64,000 bases of DNA from an uncultured Methanosarcinales archaeon (GCA_903871465.1 CAIQHB010000039.1:169725-233724); one strand, 5' to 3'; positions 1 to 8,723 are shown, counted from the first letter of the stretch. The notes: generated by a model from the letters alone, not told the origin. Numbers and translations are program-made.

Positions 1-8
1 AAGAGTGA

Positions 9-82
9 TGGGCCCGACGCGATTTGAACGCGTGACCTCACGGTTATCAGCCGTGCGCTCAACCTGGCTAAGCTACGGGCCC
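9..82 (-). tRNA. tRNA-Ile (GAU anticodon)
   Basis: Read on the minus strand, the acceptor stem GGGCCCG pairs perfectly with CGGGCCC, and the discriminator base is A at position 9. The anticodon stem CACGG/CCGTG closes a 7-nt loop CTGATAA with GAT as anticodon, so it reads isoleucine codons AUC/AUU. The T arm carries the usual GTTCAAATC-type loop. No CCA is encoded (the next bases read TCA), so CCA must be added after transcription. The gene has no intron. Confidence 0.93.
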
Positions 83-328
83 GGTCCGCACTCTGCATTG
101 ATGATCCCATTAATAACTGTTTCCCTGAACGACTTCTGTACATAGATTCTGTCATGCACCCTGAAAATGGATGTCACCTTCGTTTTTCGGTCAAAGCCTC
201 CGAAACATTTTCGCACCATAATTTGCGCAGCATATTATTGATATGATATACTATTAATTATATGCAAACTCGTCTATTGATTACGGGCTCTTCGATAGCC
301 TTAAATTGATGCAATAAGGACTATCACT

Positions 329-724
329 ATGGCTCTTATGGACACTCCCAAGAATGAAACTAAAGAAAATAAAGAAGATTTGAAAGGCCTTTACGACCTG
401 GCTATTCCTCTGAGCATGCCCGTCTCCGTCATCCGCGAGCTGATTGAGAAGTTCGAGCTGGAGGCTCTCCTGCGACCGGGCAAGATGGAGATGACCGGCG
501 AAGTAATGGACAGAGAAATTCTTGTACTTAGAGGAGATCTTGACACTGTCAAGGAAGCCGAGAAGTACATGTTCGAGGCTTTGGACAAAAAAGTGGAAGA
601 ATGGGCCAAGAAAGATAAAGAAGAAAAATATAAGAAGTTCTACGAGGAGCAGGCGAGCCTGCGGATGAAGGAGCTGAAAGATAACCCAGAGGCCGCATGC
701 AACTGGGATCTGACTGCAGTGTAA
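329..724 (+). CDS. hypothetical charged helical protein
   Basis: A 131-residue soluble protein that I do not recognise. It is rich in Lys and Glu, with no signal peptide, membrane segment or cysteine cluster; the single Cys is near the C-terminus. Residues about 25-80 look like a compact alpha/beta domain, and residues 80-115 are a highly charged helix that could form a coiled coil. The ATG at 329 is preceded by an AT-rich stretch (about 230-265) that could hold the promoter. It faces the queD gene tail to tail, with one base between the stop codons. Codon use matches the neighbouring core genes, so I take it as a real gene of unknown role. Confidence 0.7.
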   Translation: MALMDTPKNETKENKEDLKGLYDLAIPLSMPVSVIRELIEKFELEALLRPGKMEMTGEVMDREILVLRGDLDTVKEAEKYMFEALDKKVEEWAKKDKEEKYKKFYEEQASLRMKELKDNPEAACNWDLTAV

Positions 725-725
725 C

Positions 726-1073
726 TCATTCGATCATCACCCATTTGTTCTTTCCCTCCCAGAGCTTCAAGGAGAAAAGCCTGACAGATGTCGTCTCCAT
801 ATCCTTTTTCAGCCGCTCCGAGATCCATTGGGCGATAGTTTCCGCTGTGGGATTGGGTAGAATCTCATTTAGGCAGTTATGATCGAGATCCTGCAAAACC
901 GCCGCCAGGATATTTTTGAGCTGATAAAAATCAATGACGAAGCCGTTCTCTCCCACATCGCCCTCAACCACCATCTCCACCTGGTAGGTGTGTCCGTGCA
1001 GTCTGGCGCACTTGCCCTGATAGCCGGGCAGGCTGTGAGCGGCGTCAAACTCTGTGATCATTCCGAGCTTCAT
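726..1073 (-). CDS. queD: 6-pyruvoyl-tetrahydropterin synthase / 6-carboxy-tetrahydropterin synthase family (QueD-like)
   Basis: A 115-residue member of the PTPS/QueD family. Zinc ligands are visible as His13 and the LHGH pair His26/His28. The presumed catalytic Cys22 sits in GKCARLHGH, with the Asp64-His65 pair and Glu106 near the C-terminus. QueD makes 6-carboxy-tetrahydropterin for the 7-deazaguanine pathway that in archaea leads to archaeosine in tRNA; some archaeal homologues instead work on pterins. The start codon overlaps the stop codon of the upstream ribbon-helix-helix gene (ATGA), so the two are translationally coupled. Family assignment is secure; the exact substrate is not. Confidence 0.85.
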   Translation of the reverse strand: MKLGMITEFDAAHSLPGYQGKCARLHGHTYQVEMVVEGDVGENGFVIDFYQLKNILAAVLQDLDHNCLNEILPNPTAETIAQWISERLKKDMETTSVRLFSLKLWEGKNKWVMIE

Positions 1074-1240
1074 TCCTGGGCGCGCCCCCTGCGTCGGTCT
1101 ATCTCGTCCAATTGATCCAGCATTTTTCTCAAGGCAGATCTTACGGCGTCGGAGAAGCTCACGAACTTCTTTCCATCGCCGACATGAGCCTGAACATCGT
1201 CGACGATGTGCTGAGGTATTTCTACAGTGACTTTGGGCAT
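1070..1240 (-). CDS. small ribbon-helix-helix (CopG-like) DNA-binding protein
   Basis: A 56-residue protein. It starts MPKVTVEIPQHIVDDV, an amphipathic beta strand followed by a helix, then FVSFSDAVRSALRKMLD, which is the typical second half of a ribbon-helix-helix fold. Such proteins bind DNA as dimers, often as autorepressors. The ATG at 1238-1240 follows a GAGG ribosome binding site on the minus strand. Its TGA stop overlaps the queD start by four bases (ATGA). It lies 112 bp downstream of dphB on the same strand. A role in controlling this operon is inference; no operator palindrome was identified. Confidence 0.8.
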   Translation of the reverse strand: MPKVTVEIPQHIVDDVQAHVGDGKKFVSFSDAVRSALRKMLDQLDEIDRRRGRAQE

Positions 1241-1352
1241 ATGTTCCTCTGCTATGTAATCCTGTGCTGCATATTCCAGTATGGCGGGAGGAATACCGTT
1301 GGCTTATTAATAGCTTCTTATGCCCTTATATTTTCGTGGCGACATACCCGGA

Positions 1353-2165
1353 TCAACTGGGTCGAATCAAACCTTTCAAGGCTGATGCCGGAGCGTCTGC
1401 GAGGATGTGCAGCCCTTCCGCCTCCATGAAATGGAGCCTGGCAGGAATGATTATGATATGCAAGGGCCCGCCGAAATCAAAGCCTGTCAGGCGCGGGAGG
1501 AGATCTGCTTTTACAGAGGCCTCCCGAGAACCTGCACGAGCGATGCCGATGCCCAAAGTGTTGTCCAGGATTCGCTCACCAGCGTTTGCCTGCATCTCCA
1601 GGAGCAGGGCTGCGCCTTCATTTACGGTCATATATCGCTCAACCGGTTTGCTTTGAATATCCAGAAAGAGCATAGTATGCAAATTCCTGCCCAGGTTCTC
1701 CAACAAGACCTGGTAGGGCGTCTCGGGAATGATGCGCTTCCCCCGGGAGATATACGGAAATGGAATTGTGGTGGATCTGCCGAAGCGGTAGTTCTGCAGG
1801 CCGCATAAACCGGAAACCGCAGTGACGATGGAGCTGGCGTGAATCACCCGGGTCTTGATGCCCATCTTGGCGGCACGAAGCCGCAGGTCTAGGTGGGTGG
1901 TGGAGACCATGGCATCGCCTCCTACCAGGAAGGCCACGTCCTTCTTCCTGGCCTCCTCCAGCCAGGCGGGATCGACCTCAACCTCCTCGCGCGAGAGCAG
2001 ACAGACTCTTTTGCCGTACAATGCCTCCAGCTTCTCTAGTGTGGTGCCCATTAGCCGGGAGGTGTAGAACTCCGCATAAACCGTGTCAGCAGCGCGGACT
2101 GCCTCCAGGCCTTTGACGGAGATGTCTTCCTCGTCGTAGAGCCCAAGGCCAATGAAGTAGAGCAT
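1353..2165 (-). CDS. dphB: diphthine synthase
   Basis: A 270-residue SAM-dependent methyltransferase of the tetrapyrrole-methylase (class III) fold. The N-terminus [16 protein letters not shown] is the characteristic first strand and P-loop-like turn. [13 protein letters not shown] is the SAM-binding GGD region, and YFIGLG and GGPLH match the DphB family. It methylates the modified histidine of elongation factor 2 during diphthamide synthesis, a conserved archaeal pathway. The length is normal for the family. It is divergent from mcrC; the shared 100-bp spacer contains an A/T box (GTTTAAAAAGG near 2186-2196) suitable for the rightward promoter. Confidence 0.92.
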   Translation of the reverse strand: MLYFIGLGLYDEEDISVKGLEAVRAADTVYAEFYTSRLMGTTLEKLEALYGKRVCLLSREEVEVDPAWLEEARKKDVAFLVGGDAMVSTTHLDLRLRAAKMGIKTRVIHASSIVTAVSGLCGLQNYRFGRSTTIPFPYISRGKRIIPETPYQVLLENLGRNLHTMLFLDIQSKPVERYMTVNEGAALLLEMQANAGERILDNTLGIGIARAGSREASVKADLLPRLTGFDFGGPLHIIIIPARLHFMEAEGLHILADAPASALKGLIRPS

Positions 2166-2267
2166 GATTTTTCCTCTTTCTACGAGTTTAAAAAGGCTCT
2201 CTAGAGACTTTTGGCCCGGGTCTCTATTTCGTCAGGTCTATATTCCATCCCCGCTGAAAAGAAGAGC

Positions 2268-2927
2268 ATGATTGGCAGGGCAACTCAAGTGGTCGATTGC
2301 CGGGAGAGCATGGGTCTCGCCAAGGGTGGCGGCCTTGCTCAAAGGGGTACGCTCTCCGAGGCGACAAAGCCGGATGTGATCGCCATAGCCATGTCGCCAG
2401 GGCGTCGTCACATAACCAAACCCGTTTGCGAGATGACCTATGGACTGCGTCGGGAAGGGATCCAGACCAGCGTGCTGGTTCTCGAGGCAGGTACAGGGGT
2501 TCCAGAGAGCTTTCCCCAGGGTTCGCGAGGCTACGGCCCAACCTTCGGCCTCTCCGAAAAGGAGATCGAACAGGTGGCACGCCATAAGATTGCCGTTCTC
2601 CATCTGGGAAATGTGCGTTCTCATGTAATCCACAAAGCTAAGGAGGTGCTGGTGCAGGTGGACATTCCCGTGGTAGTCGTGGCCCAGTGTCCCATGGATA
2701 TGGAGGACTTCGCCAGGGAAGGCATCAAGACCAGCATGGTCAAGCCGCCCAGGCAGAAGATCGAAACCAAAGGCGAGGTAGTGGATATCGTCACGGGCAT
2801 CACCAGAGGCGCGACCTGTACTCGCGTCAAGCTCAACACTCTGGCCAAGGTTCTCAACAAGCATCTGGCACGGATCAACGCTCGTGAGGCTCTGGAGGCG
2901 GAAGCGGCCAGGAAAAAGAAGAAATGA
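2268..2927 (+). CDS. mcrC: McrC family protein (methyl-coenzyme M reductase operon protein C)
   Basis: A 219-residue protein matching the McrC family: MIGRATQVVDCRE at the N-terminus, a GGGLAQRGTLSE loop, AMSPGRRHITKPVCE, and LHLGNVRSHVIHKA in the C-terminal half. McrC is part of the ATP-dependent complex that reductively activates methyl-CoM reductase. The ATG at 2268 was chosen because family conservation begins at MIGR; an in-frame TTG at 2211 would add 19 unconserved residues. The gene is not beside mcrBDGA in this window, so it is either a relocated mcrC or a second, free-standing paralogue. It is followed closely (24 bp) by apgM. Confidence 0.85.
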   Translation: MIGRATQVVDCRESMGLAKGGGLAQRGTLSEATKPDVIAIAMSPGRRHITKPVCEMTYGLRREGIQTSVLVLEAGTGVPESFPQGSRGYGPTFGLSEKEIEQVARHKIAVLHLGNVRSHVIHKAKEVLVQVDIPVVVVAQCPMDMEDFAREGIKTSMVKPPRQKIETKGEVVDIVTGITRGATCTRVKLNTLAKVLNKHLARINAREALEAEAARKKKK

Positions 2928-2951
2928 TTAATACTATTTTCCAGAAGGGTA

Positions 2952-4136
2952 GTGCTGATGAAGTTCGTTGTGATTTTGGGCGACGGGATGGCAGACCTGC
3001 CGCTGGCGGCTCTGCAAGGCAAGACCCCTCTCCAATCGGCGAATAAGCCCCATATGGATAGGATCGCGAGATCCGGCAGAAACGGACTGGCATCGACGGT
3101 CCCGGAAGGATATCCGCCGGGAAGTGATGTGGCCAACCTTTCTGTCGCTGGCTATGAGCCCCAGAAGTACTACACCGGTCGCGCACCCCTGGAAGCGGCA
3201 GCCATGGGCGTGCCCCTGTCGGAGGGCGACATAGCCTTTCGCTGTAACTTCGTCACAATAGAGAATGGCATTATGCAAGACTACAGCGCGGGGCACATCT
3301 CCAGCGAGGAGGGCCGCGAGCTGATCGAGGCTTTAAAGCCACGGATGCCAGGGCTCAGGCTTTATGCCGGGGTTAGCTATCGCAACCTTCTCGTGCTAAA
3401 GTCAGGGGCCCGGGCCATCTGCACGCCGCCGCACGATATCAGCGATCAGCCTGTTCAAGGGCATCTGCCCCGTGGCGAGGACGGAAAGCCTCTCATCGAT
3501 CTGATGGAAGCGGTCCGGCCAATTTTAGCCCGCCACCCTGTGAATCTGAAGCGCGTGGCTGCAGGCAAGAGGCCCGCGAATGCCATATGGCTGTGGGGCC
3601 AGGGTCCTGCGCCGGCAATGCCTGCATTCTCTGAATTGTATGGCCTGAAGGGAGCTATGATCTCGGCTGTGGACCTCCTCAAGGGCATCGGAGTTTATGC
3701 CGGTCTGGAGGTCATCAATGTTCCAGGCGCCACCGGGACCATAGATACCAACTACGAGGGGAAGGTGCAGGCAGCCCTGGAGGCGTTGCACCATCTCGAT
3801 TTTGTCTATCTGCACATCGAGGCTCCCGACGAGGCAGGCCATGAAGGCGATCTGGAGCAGAAGGTCCGGGCTATTGAGCTATTTGACCGGAACGTAGTAG
3901 GCCCGCTGATTGAAGGACTAAAGAGCATGGGAGATGACTGGCGCGTGCTTCTCCTGCCCGACCATGCTACGCCTATTTCCACCAAGACGCACAGTCGCGA
4001 TCCTGTGCCATTCGCTATCATGGGATATGGAATTGAGTCGGATGGTGTGGAGAGGTTTGATGAGGCGTCCGCAAAGCGGGGCGGATACGGGCGGGTGGAG
4101 GCGACGGGGCTTGTGAGGATGATGATAAATAGCTGA
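2952..4136 (+). CDS. apgM: 2,3-bisphosphoglycerate-independent phosphoglycerate mutase (archaeal type)
   Basis: An approximately 392-residue alkaline-phosphatase-fold enzyme that interconverts 3- and 2-phosphoglycerate in gluconeogenesis/glycolysis. Metal-binding motifs appear in order: ILGDGMAD at the N-terminus, PPGSDVANLS with the phosphorylated Ser/Thr site, VEAPDEAGHEGD in the middle, and LLPDHATPISTKTHSRDP near the C-terminus. The best start is ATG 2958 (MKFVVILGDG); the GTG at 2952 adds two residues. A GAAGGG sequence lies just upstream. The spacing suggests cotranscription with mcrC. Confidence 0.93.
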   Translation: MLMKFVVILGDGMADLPLAALQGKTPLQSANKPHMDRIARSGRNGLASTVPEGYPPGSDVANLSVAGYEPQKYYTGRAPLEAAAMGVPLSEGDIAFRCNFVTIENGIMQDYSAGHISSEEGRELIEALKPRMPGLRLYAGVSYRNLLVLKSGARAICTPPHDISDQPVQGHLPRGEDGKPLIDLMEAVRPILARHPVNLKRVAAGKRPANAIWLWGQGPAPAMPAFSELYGLKGAMISAVDLLKGIGVYAGLEVINVPGATGTIDTNYEGKVQAALEALHHLDFVYLHIEAPDEAGHEGDLEQKVRAIELFDRNVVGPLIEGLKSMGDDWRVLLLPDHATPISTKTHSRDPVPFAIMGYGIESDGVERFDEASAKRGGYGRVEATGLVRMMINS

Positions 4137-4181
4137 CCAATTCGAAACACTCTTAAGGAGCCAACTCTAAAACCGTGTTCT

Positions 4182-5186
4182 ATGGACCAAAGCCAGAGCC
4201 CCAGTTATCTCGTCTATGGCGCAGGCGCCTTGGGCAGCGTATTGGGAGGGTTTCTGCAGAAGATTGGCCGTCGTGTGACGTATGTCGGCCGAGGTGCTCA
4301 TTTCCAGGCCCTTCAGGAAAACGGTTTGAAGATCACGGGCATCTGGGGAGATCACTTCATCCCGCCGGAAGAGATCGATGCCCTCTCCCGTCTGGGTGGC
4401 GCCGAGAAGAGATACTCGACCATACTTCTGTGCGTTAAGTCCAAAGATACTGAGGCGGCCGCCCGGGAGGCGACGCCGCTCCTGCCAGAAGACGGCATCA
4501 TGGTCTCTATCCAAAACGGTCTCAATAACTGGGAGACCATTGCCCGCTGCGTCGGAGAAGAGCGTACCGTGGGCGCTCGCATCATCTTTGGAGCAGAGAT
4601 TCCAACCCCTGGCCAGGCCAGGGTTACCGTCAACGCCGACGACGTCCTGCTGGGCGAGCCCTTCCGGCCGGTGAACCGGATTCTCTTGCAAACCCTGCAG
4701 GAGGACTTCAGCCACTCAGGAATTCCCACCCGAATCGTGACAAAAGACGAGATATGGGCCGCCCTATGGGGAAAGGTGCTCTACAACTGCTCCCTCAATC
4801 CACTGGGGGCAATGCTCGAAGTTCCCTATGGCAGATTGGGGGAGAACGAGGTGGCAAGGGACATAATCCGGATCATCATAAAAGAGATCTTCCTGGTGTG
4901 CCGGGGGCTGGGAGTGACGCTTCCATACAAAGGCGCGGATGATTACTATCGTTATCTCCTGGAGACACTGCTCCCACCCACCGCAGGTCACCGCGCCAGC
5001 ATGCTGCAGGACATACAGGCGGGAAGAAGGACGGAGATCGAGGCTCTTAACGGGGCCATCTCCAGGTATGCCGGAGAGCTTGGCATCTCTACGCCTTACA
5101 ATGATCTTATAACTAATCTCATAAGGTTCAAGGAGAAGCCGCAAAACCAAGGGTTGGGTCGTTCTACCGGACCAGACGCACCCTGA
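4182..5186 (+). CDS. panE: 2-dehydropantoate 2-reductase (ketopantoate reductase family)
   Basis: A 334-residue NAD(P)H-dependent reductase. The N-terminal Rossmann fold has YGAGALGSVLGG near residues 12-23 and YVGRGAHF downstream. The family motif CVKSKDT and the SIQNGLNNWE loop follow. The C-terminal helical domain carries the catalytic lysine region WAALWGKVLYNCSLNPLGAM. The expected reaction is reduction of 2-dehydropantoate to pantoate for coenzyme A synthesis. The family also contains paralogues with other 2-keto acid substrates, so the symbol is a best guess. Confidence 0.82.
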   Translation: MDQSQSPSYLVYGAGALGSVLGGFLQKIGRRVTYVGRGAHFQALQENGLKITGIWGDHFIPPEEIDALSRLGGAEKRYSTILLCVKSKDTEAAAREATPLLPEDGIMVSIQNGLNNWETIARCVGEERTVGARIIFGAEIPTPGQARVTVNADDVLLGEPFRPVNRILLQTLQEDFSHSGIPTRIVTKDEIWAALWGKVLYNCSLNPLGAMLEVPYGRLGENEVARDIIRIIIKEIFLVCRGLGVTLPYKGADDYYRYLLETLLPPTAGHRASMLQDIQAGRRTEIEALNGAISRYAGELGISTPYNDLITNLIRFKEKPQNQGLGRSTGPDAP

Positions 5187-5249
5187 CCGCAGGGGAGAGA
5201 AGAAAGCTTTTTCATCTGTCAGCGACCATAAATAATAGGTGTCATCAAC

Positions 5250-5621
5250 ATGGACGGACTGACAGATGTATTAAAAACCATAACAGGCGAGATGCAAAAG
5301 TCCCTCTCCGCCCGAACTGTAGTGGGCGATCCCATTACCGTGGAAGGCAAGACCATTGTCCCTCTGGTGAGTGTGGGCATGGGGTTTGGCGCAGGGTCTG
5401 GATCGGGAAAGGATAATAATCCCAGTGGGGGCGGCGGGGGCCTGGGCATGAAGCCTGTTGCCGTGGTAATAATCGATCAACAGGGTGTCAGAATAGAGAG
5501 GCTGAAGGAGAGCCGGCACTCTCTGGCGGAGCATCTGGCTGAAGCAATGCCTAAGTTCCTCGAGGGCATGGTTCACAAGAAGGAGACGCATGTGGAGATC
5601 GAGGGGCCCAATGAGGCCTGA
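5250..5621 (+). CDS. GerW / YtfJ family protein
   Basis: A 123-residue protein of the GerW (sporulation protein YtfJ) family. The hallmarks are LSARTVVGDPI near residues 20-31, the strand KTIVPLVSVGMGFGAG, a flexible Gly/Ser-rich loop (about 45-65), and GMKPVAVVIID after it. The family was named in Bacillus, but homologues are common in non-sporulating archaea, where the function is unknown. The ATG at 5250 has an AGGTG ribosome binding site at 5237-5241. The glycine-rich insert is a normal feature of the family and not evidence of disruption. Confidence 0.85.
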   Translation: MDGLTDVLKTITGEMQKSLSARTVVGDPITVEGKTIVPLVSVGMGFGAGSGSGKDNNPSGGGGGLGMKPVAVVIIDQQGVRIERLKESRHSLAEHLAEAMPKFLEGMVHKKETHVEIEGPNEA

Positions 5622-5675
5622 ATATATTTGATGGCTCAGGAACTGACGAGTCGCCTCATCTCTCTTGATCGAAAG

Positions 5676-5683
5676 CTTTTTTA
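5676..5683 (+). promoter_or_regulatory. probable TATA box of secE
   Basis: The sequence GAAAG followed by CTTTTTTA at 5676-5683 resembles an archaeal BRE plus TATA element. It lies 26-33 bases before the secE start at 5709, which would give a nearly leaderless transcript. Inferred from position and composition only. Confidence 0.4.
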
Positions 5684-5708
5684 TTCTCTAGTTCGTTCCA
5701 CATGAGGA

Positions 5709-5987
5709 ATGAGCGAGGGAAATGACGAGACTGAGAAGAAGAGCTCCTTAAGAGAGAAGCTCGATCTCAAGAACAAGCTGGATGATATGGACCTCGGCGT
5801 ATCCATGCCTTCCACGAACGTGAACGAGTACATCCGGGTATTGAAGCTGGCCCGAAAGCCCAGCCGAGAAGAGTTCACCATGATTGCCAAAGTATCTATG
5901 GCCGGCATTGGCTTAATCGGTGCCATGGGCTTTGTCATATATGCACTGCTGACGGAAGTGCTGCCCAGAGTGGTCTCTAGATTTTAG
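5709..5987 (+). CDS. secE: preprotein translocase subunit SecE / Sec61-gamma
   Basis: A 92-residue protein with a charged 35-residue N-terminal extension. Next comes the conserved amphipathic helix NEYIRVLKLARKPSREEF (about 37-54), then one C-terminal membrane helix (about 60-85). This is the clamp subunit of the SecYEG protein-conducting channel. In many archaea secE is followed directly by spt5/nusG and ribosomal protein genes. Here it stands alone, with the convergent cfbD gene just 19 bp beyond. The long acidic N-terminal extension is unusual compared with the minimal archaeal protein of about 60 residues. Confidence 0.9.
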   Translation: MSEGNDETEKKSSLREKLDLKNKLDDMDLGVSMPSTNVNEYIRVLKLARKPSREEFTMIAKVSMAGIGLIGAMGFVIYALLTEVLPRVVSRF

Positions 5988-6006
5988 TAATAAAATTTTG
6001 CTCTTT

Positions 6007-7116
6007 TCAGAGCATCTCTTCTTTAGCTTTGGCCTTATTAAGGGCCCGAAGTGTAGCTCCGAATTCCGATTCCACGAGAGAGGTCACGCCCATCGTCTTG
6101 GGATGGAGGTCAAGCTCTACTATGACATGCTGGTGGCCTAGATCGCGCAGCGGCCTGACCTGACGGGGCCCGTTTGTGATGGAGAATATCTCCATGCCCT
6201 GCAGAGCCGACGACGGTAGGGCATGGGGTACACCAGAGATGACGGCGAAGTCGTAATGACCGGCGGAAGCAAGTCGAGTGACGGCATCACCGGTCACGGG
6301 ATACTCGTCCAGTCCGCCGATAAGCTTGAAATCCACATTCCTCTCTCTGAGGTCGCGAGCGACATTCCTGGCGTCCCTTCTTACTTTAGGCAGACCTACC
6401 TGGTCATCCAGGTTGGCTAGAGTATCCACCTGTCCGCCCGCGGCTTCCGCAACGGCCGCAGTTATGTCTGCAAACATGTAGGCGGTCTCCTTCTTGGCAT
6501 TGAGAATGTTCAGGCCGCGTTTTCCTTCTCTGATAAGCTGCAGGAGCCTTCCTGCCGCCTCATACTTGAGGTCGCCTCTTTCCGGTGCCAGATACTCACG
6601 GCTCGCCGCTCCGTAGAGCCTCTCTACCTCGGTGGCCTTCTCGAGCAGGATCTTCTGTCTCTGGAACTCAGCCTCCTCGATAATTCCTTTGTCCAATGCC
6701 GCCTCTAGAGTCAGGATCACTCCTTTGGTATTGTCTCTGTAGCCGGCATGAACTTCCACCTCCAAAACTGGTATTTCCAGGTCCGCGTCCAGTACGGCCT
6801 GATGCAGGTCATCGCCGATGATCATGCTGCTACAGGTTCCTGAGATCGCCATTAGCCGGGGATGGAACAATTCCATTGCCTTTTTGAGAAGACTGGTTAA
6901 AGGCCGCTGGCCGCCGAAGACGAATCCTGCTTCATCCAAAGCGGTCGTCAGTACATGCACCCCATCCTCTTCCAGGAGCCGGGCATGCTTGAAGCAGCAC
7001 CCACTCGGGCCATGCAGTATGATCACATCGGCCCCAAGGTCACGCAGAGTATAGAGAGCGGCCACGATGGAGCTCGGTCTGGGATGAAGTATTGTCAAGT
7101 TTTTCTCGTTCGCCAT
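6007..7116 (-). CDS. cfbD: Ni-sirohydrochlorin a,c-diamide reductive cyclase, catalytic subunit
   Basis: A 369-residue nitrogenase-like (NifD/BchN-related) protein. Cys40 and Cys41 in [11 protein letters not shown] and the [12 protein letters not shown] motif are candidate Fe-S cluster ligands. With its reductase partner CfbC it carries out the six-electron reduction and gamma-lactam ring closure that gives seco-F430. CfbC is not encoded in this window. The gene begins nine bases after the cfbE stop, so it is the last gene of a cfbA-cfbE-cfbD operon. The length agrees with characterised CfbD. Confidence 0.93.
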   Translation of the reverse strand: MANEKNLTILHPRPSSIVAALYTLRDLGADVIILHGPSGCCFKHARLLEEDGVHVLTTALDEAGFVFGGQRPLTSLLKKAMELFHPRLMAISGTCSSMIIGDDLHQAVLDADLEIPVLEVEVHAGYRDNTKGVILTLEAALDKGIIEEAEFQRQKILLEKATEVERLYGAASREYLAPERGDLKYEAAGRLLQLIREGKRGLNILNAKKETAYMFADITAAVAEAAGGQVDTLANLDDQVGLPKVRRDARNVARDLRERNVDFKLIGGLDEYPVTGDAVTRLASAGHYDFAVISGVPHALPSSALQGMEIFSITNGPRQVRPLRDLGHQHVIVELDLHPKTMGVTSLVESEFGATLRALNKAKAKEEML

Positions 7117-7125
7117 TTTTTCATC

Positions 7126-8361
7126 TCACCTAAAGCATTTCACGCATGAGAGCAGCCTTTTCAGGCCAAATGTCTCTGCCTTTCCTAGGCCCTCGGCCAG
7201 GTTTCTTGCGGTATCGGCTTTCAGCTCAGCTGCCAGGGGTTCCAGCCTCTTCCCCACGAGAATAAGCTTTGCCATCTCCGCGCGCCTCTCCCGGAGCAAG
7301 TCCCTCAGGGCAGGGATATTCAGCCCCTCACACACGGTTTCCGCATCCTCTCCCACCACGACGGTCAGGTCGGGACCCTGAGCCCGATCCAATGCCCTCG
7401 CCACGTCCCTGACTTTGAGACCGGAATTGGAGTTGTCAAAGTAGGTCATGTCGCGCAAGCGTTTGATCTTCATCCGGCCGGAAAAGCCATCAAAGTCCTG
7501 CAAAGACCGGGCAATCGCGTCTCTGTCCATTCCAGCTGCCTCTGCAGCGGCTGCGGCTCCAGCTATTGCCGTCCGGTAGCCGGCAAAGTCCAGATCCTCG
7601 CCCAAAGATAACGCCAGCTCATCTTCGCCAAAGTTCAATCTATCCGGTTTTGCGTCTACCCGTCCATCACTGGCAAAAGAAATATCTGCCGAGATCCTGG
7701 CATCAGTATTGGCGATCAGCTTTGTGCCCTTCCTGGCCAGGGATATCATCTGCAGCTTGGCAGTGCTGGCCCATTTCGAGGCGCCTGCAATGCGGTAGTC
7801 TCCAGAAAGGCTAGTCAGTATCCCGTAGTTCGCCCGGCCCGTGCCTCCCAGAGAGATCTCACAGATTAGAGCGTCTGCCCCCTGCGTCACGGCCGCCTCG
7901 GCGGCGGTGATCACATTTCCTGGTGTGATGCTCAGACCATTTTTCAAGAGATGAGGATCGCCCGCGCTCCATATCTCCAGGCCGCGGGTGGTATGAGATA
8001 AGACCCGTTTTTGGCGGGAGAGCATCATTGCAAGCAAGAGTGCAGTCGAGGTCTTGCTGTGCGTTCCTGTGATCTCGAAGACCTCCACCCCATTCAAGCC
8101 TGGTTCCATGAGTTCGCCCACCGCTTGATGGTGTGTGATGATCTTCAGGTTCCGTCTCCTGGCCTCGACCAGGTGGGGATTGTTCGGCCCGAGGTGCACC
8201 GGGGCGGCAACCTCGTCAAATCCCGCCAGGCTGGTGGTGTGGTGATACACCTCCAGGGCTTCAGCCTCAATGCCTGATTCGACCATCTTGCGGGCGATTA
8301 CACTTCCCCCGTGGATGGTGTCGAGTACGGCTATCTTAGGGCTTCTTCGGCCCGCTTGCAT
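7126..8361 (-). CDS. cfbE: coenzyme F430 synthetase (Mur ligase family)
   Basis: A protein of about 411 residues resembling MurF/MurD ligases. The N-terminus KIAVLDTIHGGSVIARK is typical of CfbE. The P-loop is EITGTHSKTSTALL and the central domain carries ICEISLGGTGRANYGILTSL. The enzyme closes the last carbocyclic ring of F430 by ATP-dependent activation of the propionate side chain. The start is uncertain: ATG 8361 is given, while an in-frame ATG at 8379 would add six residues. Either start overlaps the end of cfbA by 31-49 bases, implying tight translational coupling. Neither has a clear ribosome binding site. Confidence 0.9.
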   Translation of the reverse strand: MQAGRRSPKIAVLDTIHGGSVIARKMVESGIEAEALEVYHHTTSLAGFDEVAAPVHLGPNNPHLVEARRRNLKIITHHQAVGELMEPGLNGVEVFEITGTHSKTSTALLLAMMLSRQKRVLSHTTRGLEIWSAGDPHLLKNGLSITPGNVITAAEAAVTQGADALICEISLGGTGRANYGILTSLSGDYRIAGASKWASTAKLQMISLARKGTKLIANTDARISADISFASDGRVDAKPDRLNFGEDELALSLGEDLDFAGYRTAIAGAAAAAEAAGMDRDAIARSLQDFDGFSGRMKIKRLRDMTYFDNSNSGLKVRDVARALDRAQGPDLTVVVGEDAETVCEGLNIPALRDLLRERRAEMAKLILVGKRLEPLAAELKADTARNLAEGLGKAETFGLKRLLSCVKCFR

Positions 8362-8723
8362 GCGAGTGCTGCAATGCATTCATCCACGCCCAGGGGCTCG
8401 GCACAGATGACCTCCACCTCTTCGCCCCATATATTCAAAATGCCTCTCCGCTTCTCCGGGTCCACGCCCAATTCCTGTGGAATATCCTGGCGGGTGTGAA
8501 CGCCGTGAGCCAGAAAGAGGGGCAAGGCCACGATCTTATTTACATTGGTGCCTTGGAAGCTCTTCAGCCCCTCATGGATGTTGGGATGGTTCATGTTGAG
8601 ATAAGCGGTCCTGATTGGCCCCGTGTGGTTTTTGCCGATCATCTGGGCGAGCGACTCCACCAACTCCTTATTGTAAGGCAGGGTGGAACCGTGCCCGAGT
8701 ACAAGTATGCCTACATCCTTCAT
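8331..8723 (-). CDS. cfbA: sirohydrochlorin nickel (cobalt) chelatase
   Basis: A small chelatase of the CbiX short form (about 130 residues). It shows MKDVGILVLGHGSTLP with the metal-binding His in GHGS, and PLFLAHGVHTRQDIP with the second His pair. In methanogens this enzyme inserts nickel into sirohydrochlorin, the first committed step to F430. The ATG at 8723 was chosen because the family starts just before the first beta strand; in-frame ATGs at 8747 and 8777 would add 8-18 unconserved residues. It heads the operon with cfbE and cfbD, and this context argues for nickel rather than cobalt. Confidence 0.92.
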   Translation of the reverse strand: MKDVGILVLGHGSTLPYNKELVESLAQMIGKNHTGPIRTAYLNMNHPNIHEGLKSFQGTNVNKIVALPLFLAHGVHTRQDIPQELGVDPEKRRGILNIWGEEVEVICAEPLGVDECIAALACKRAEEALR

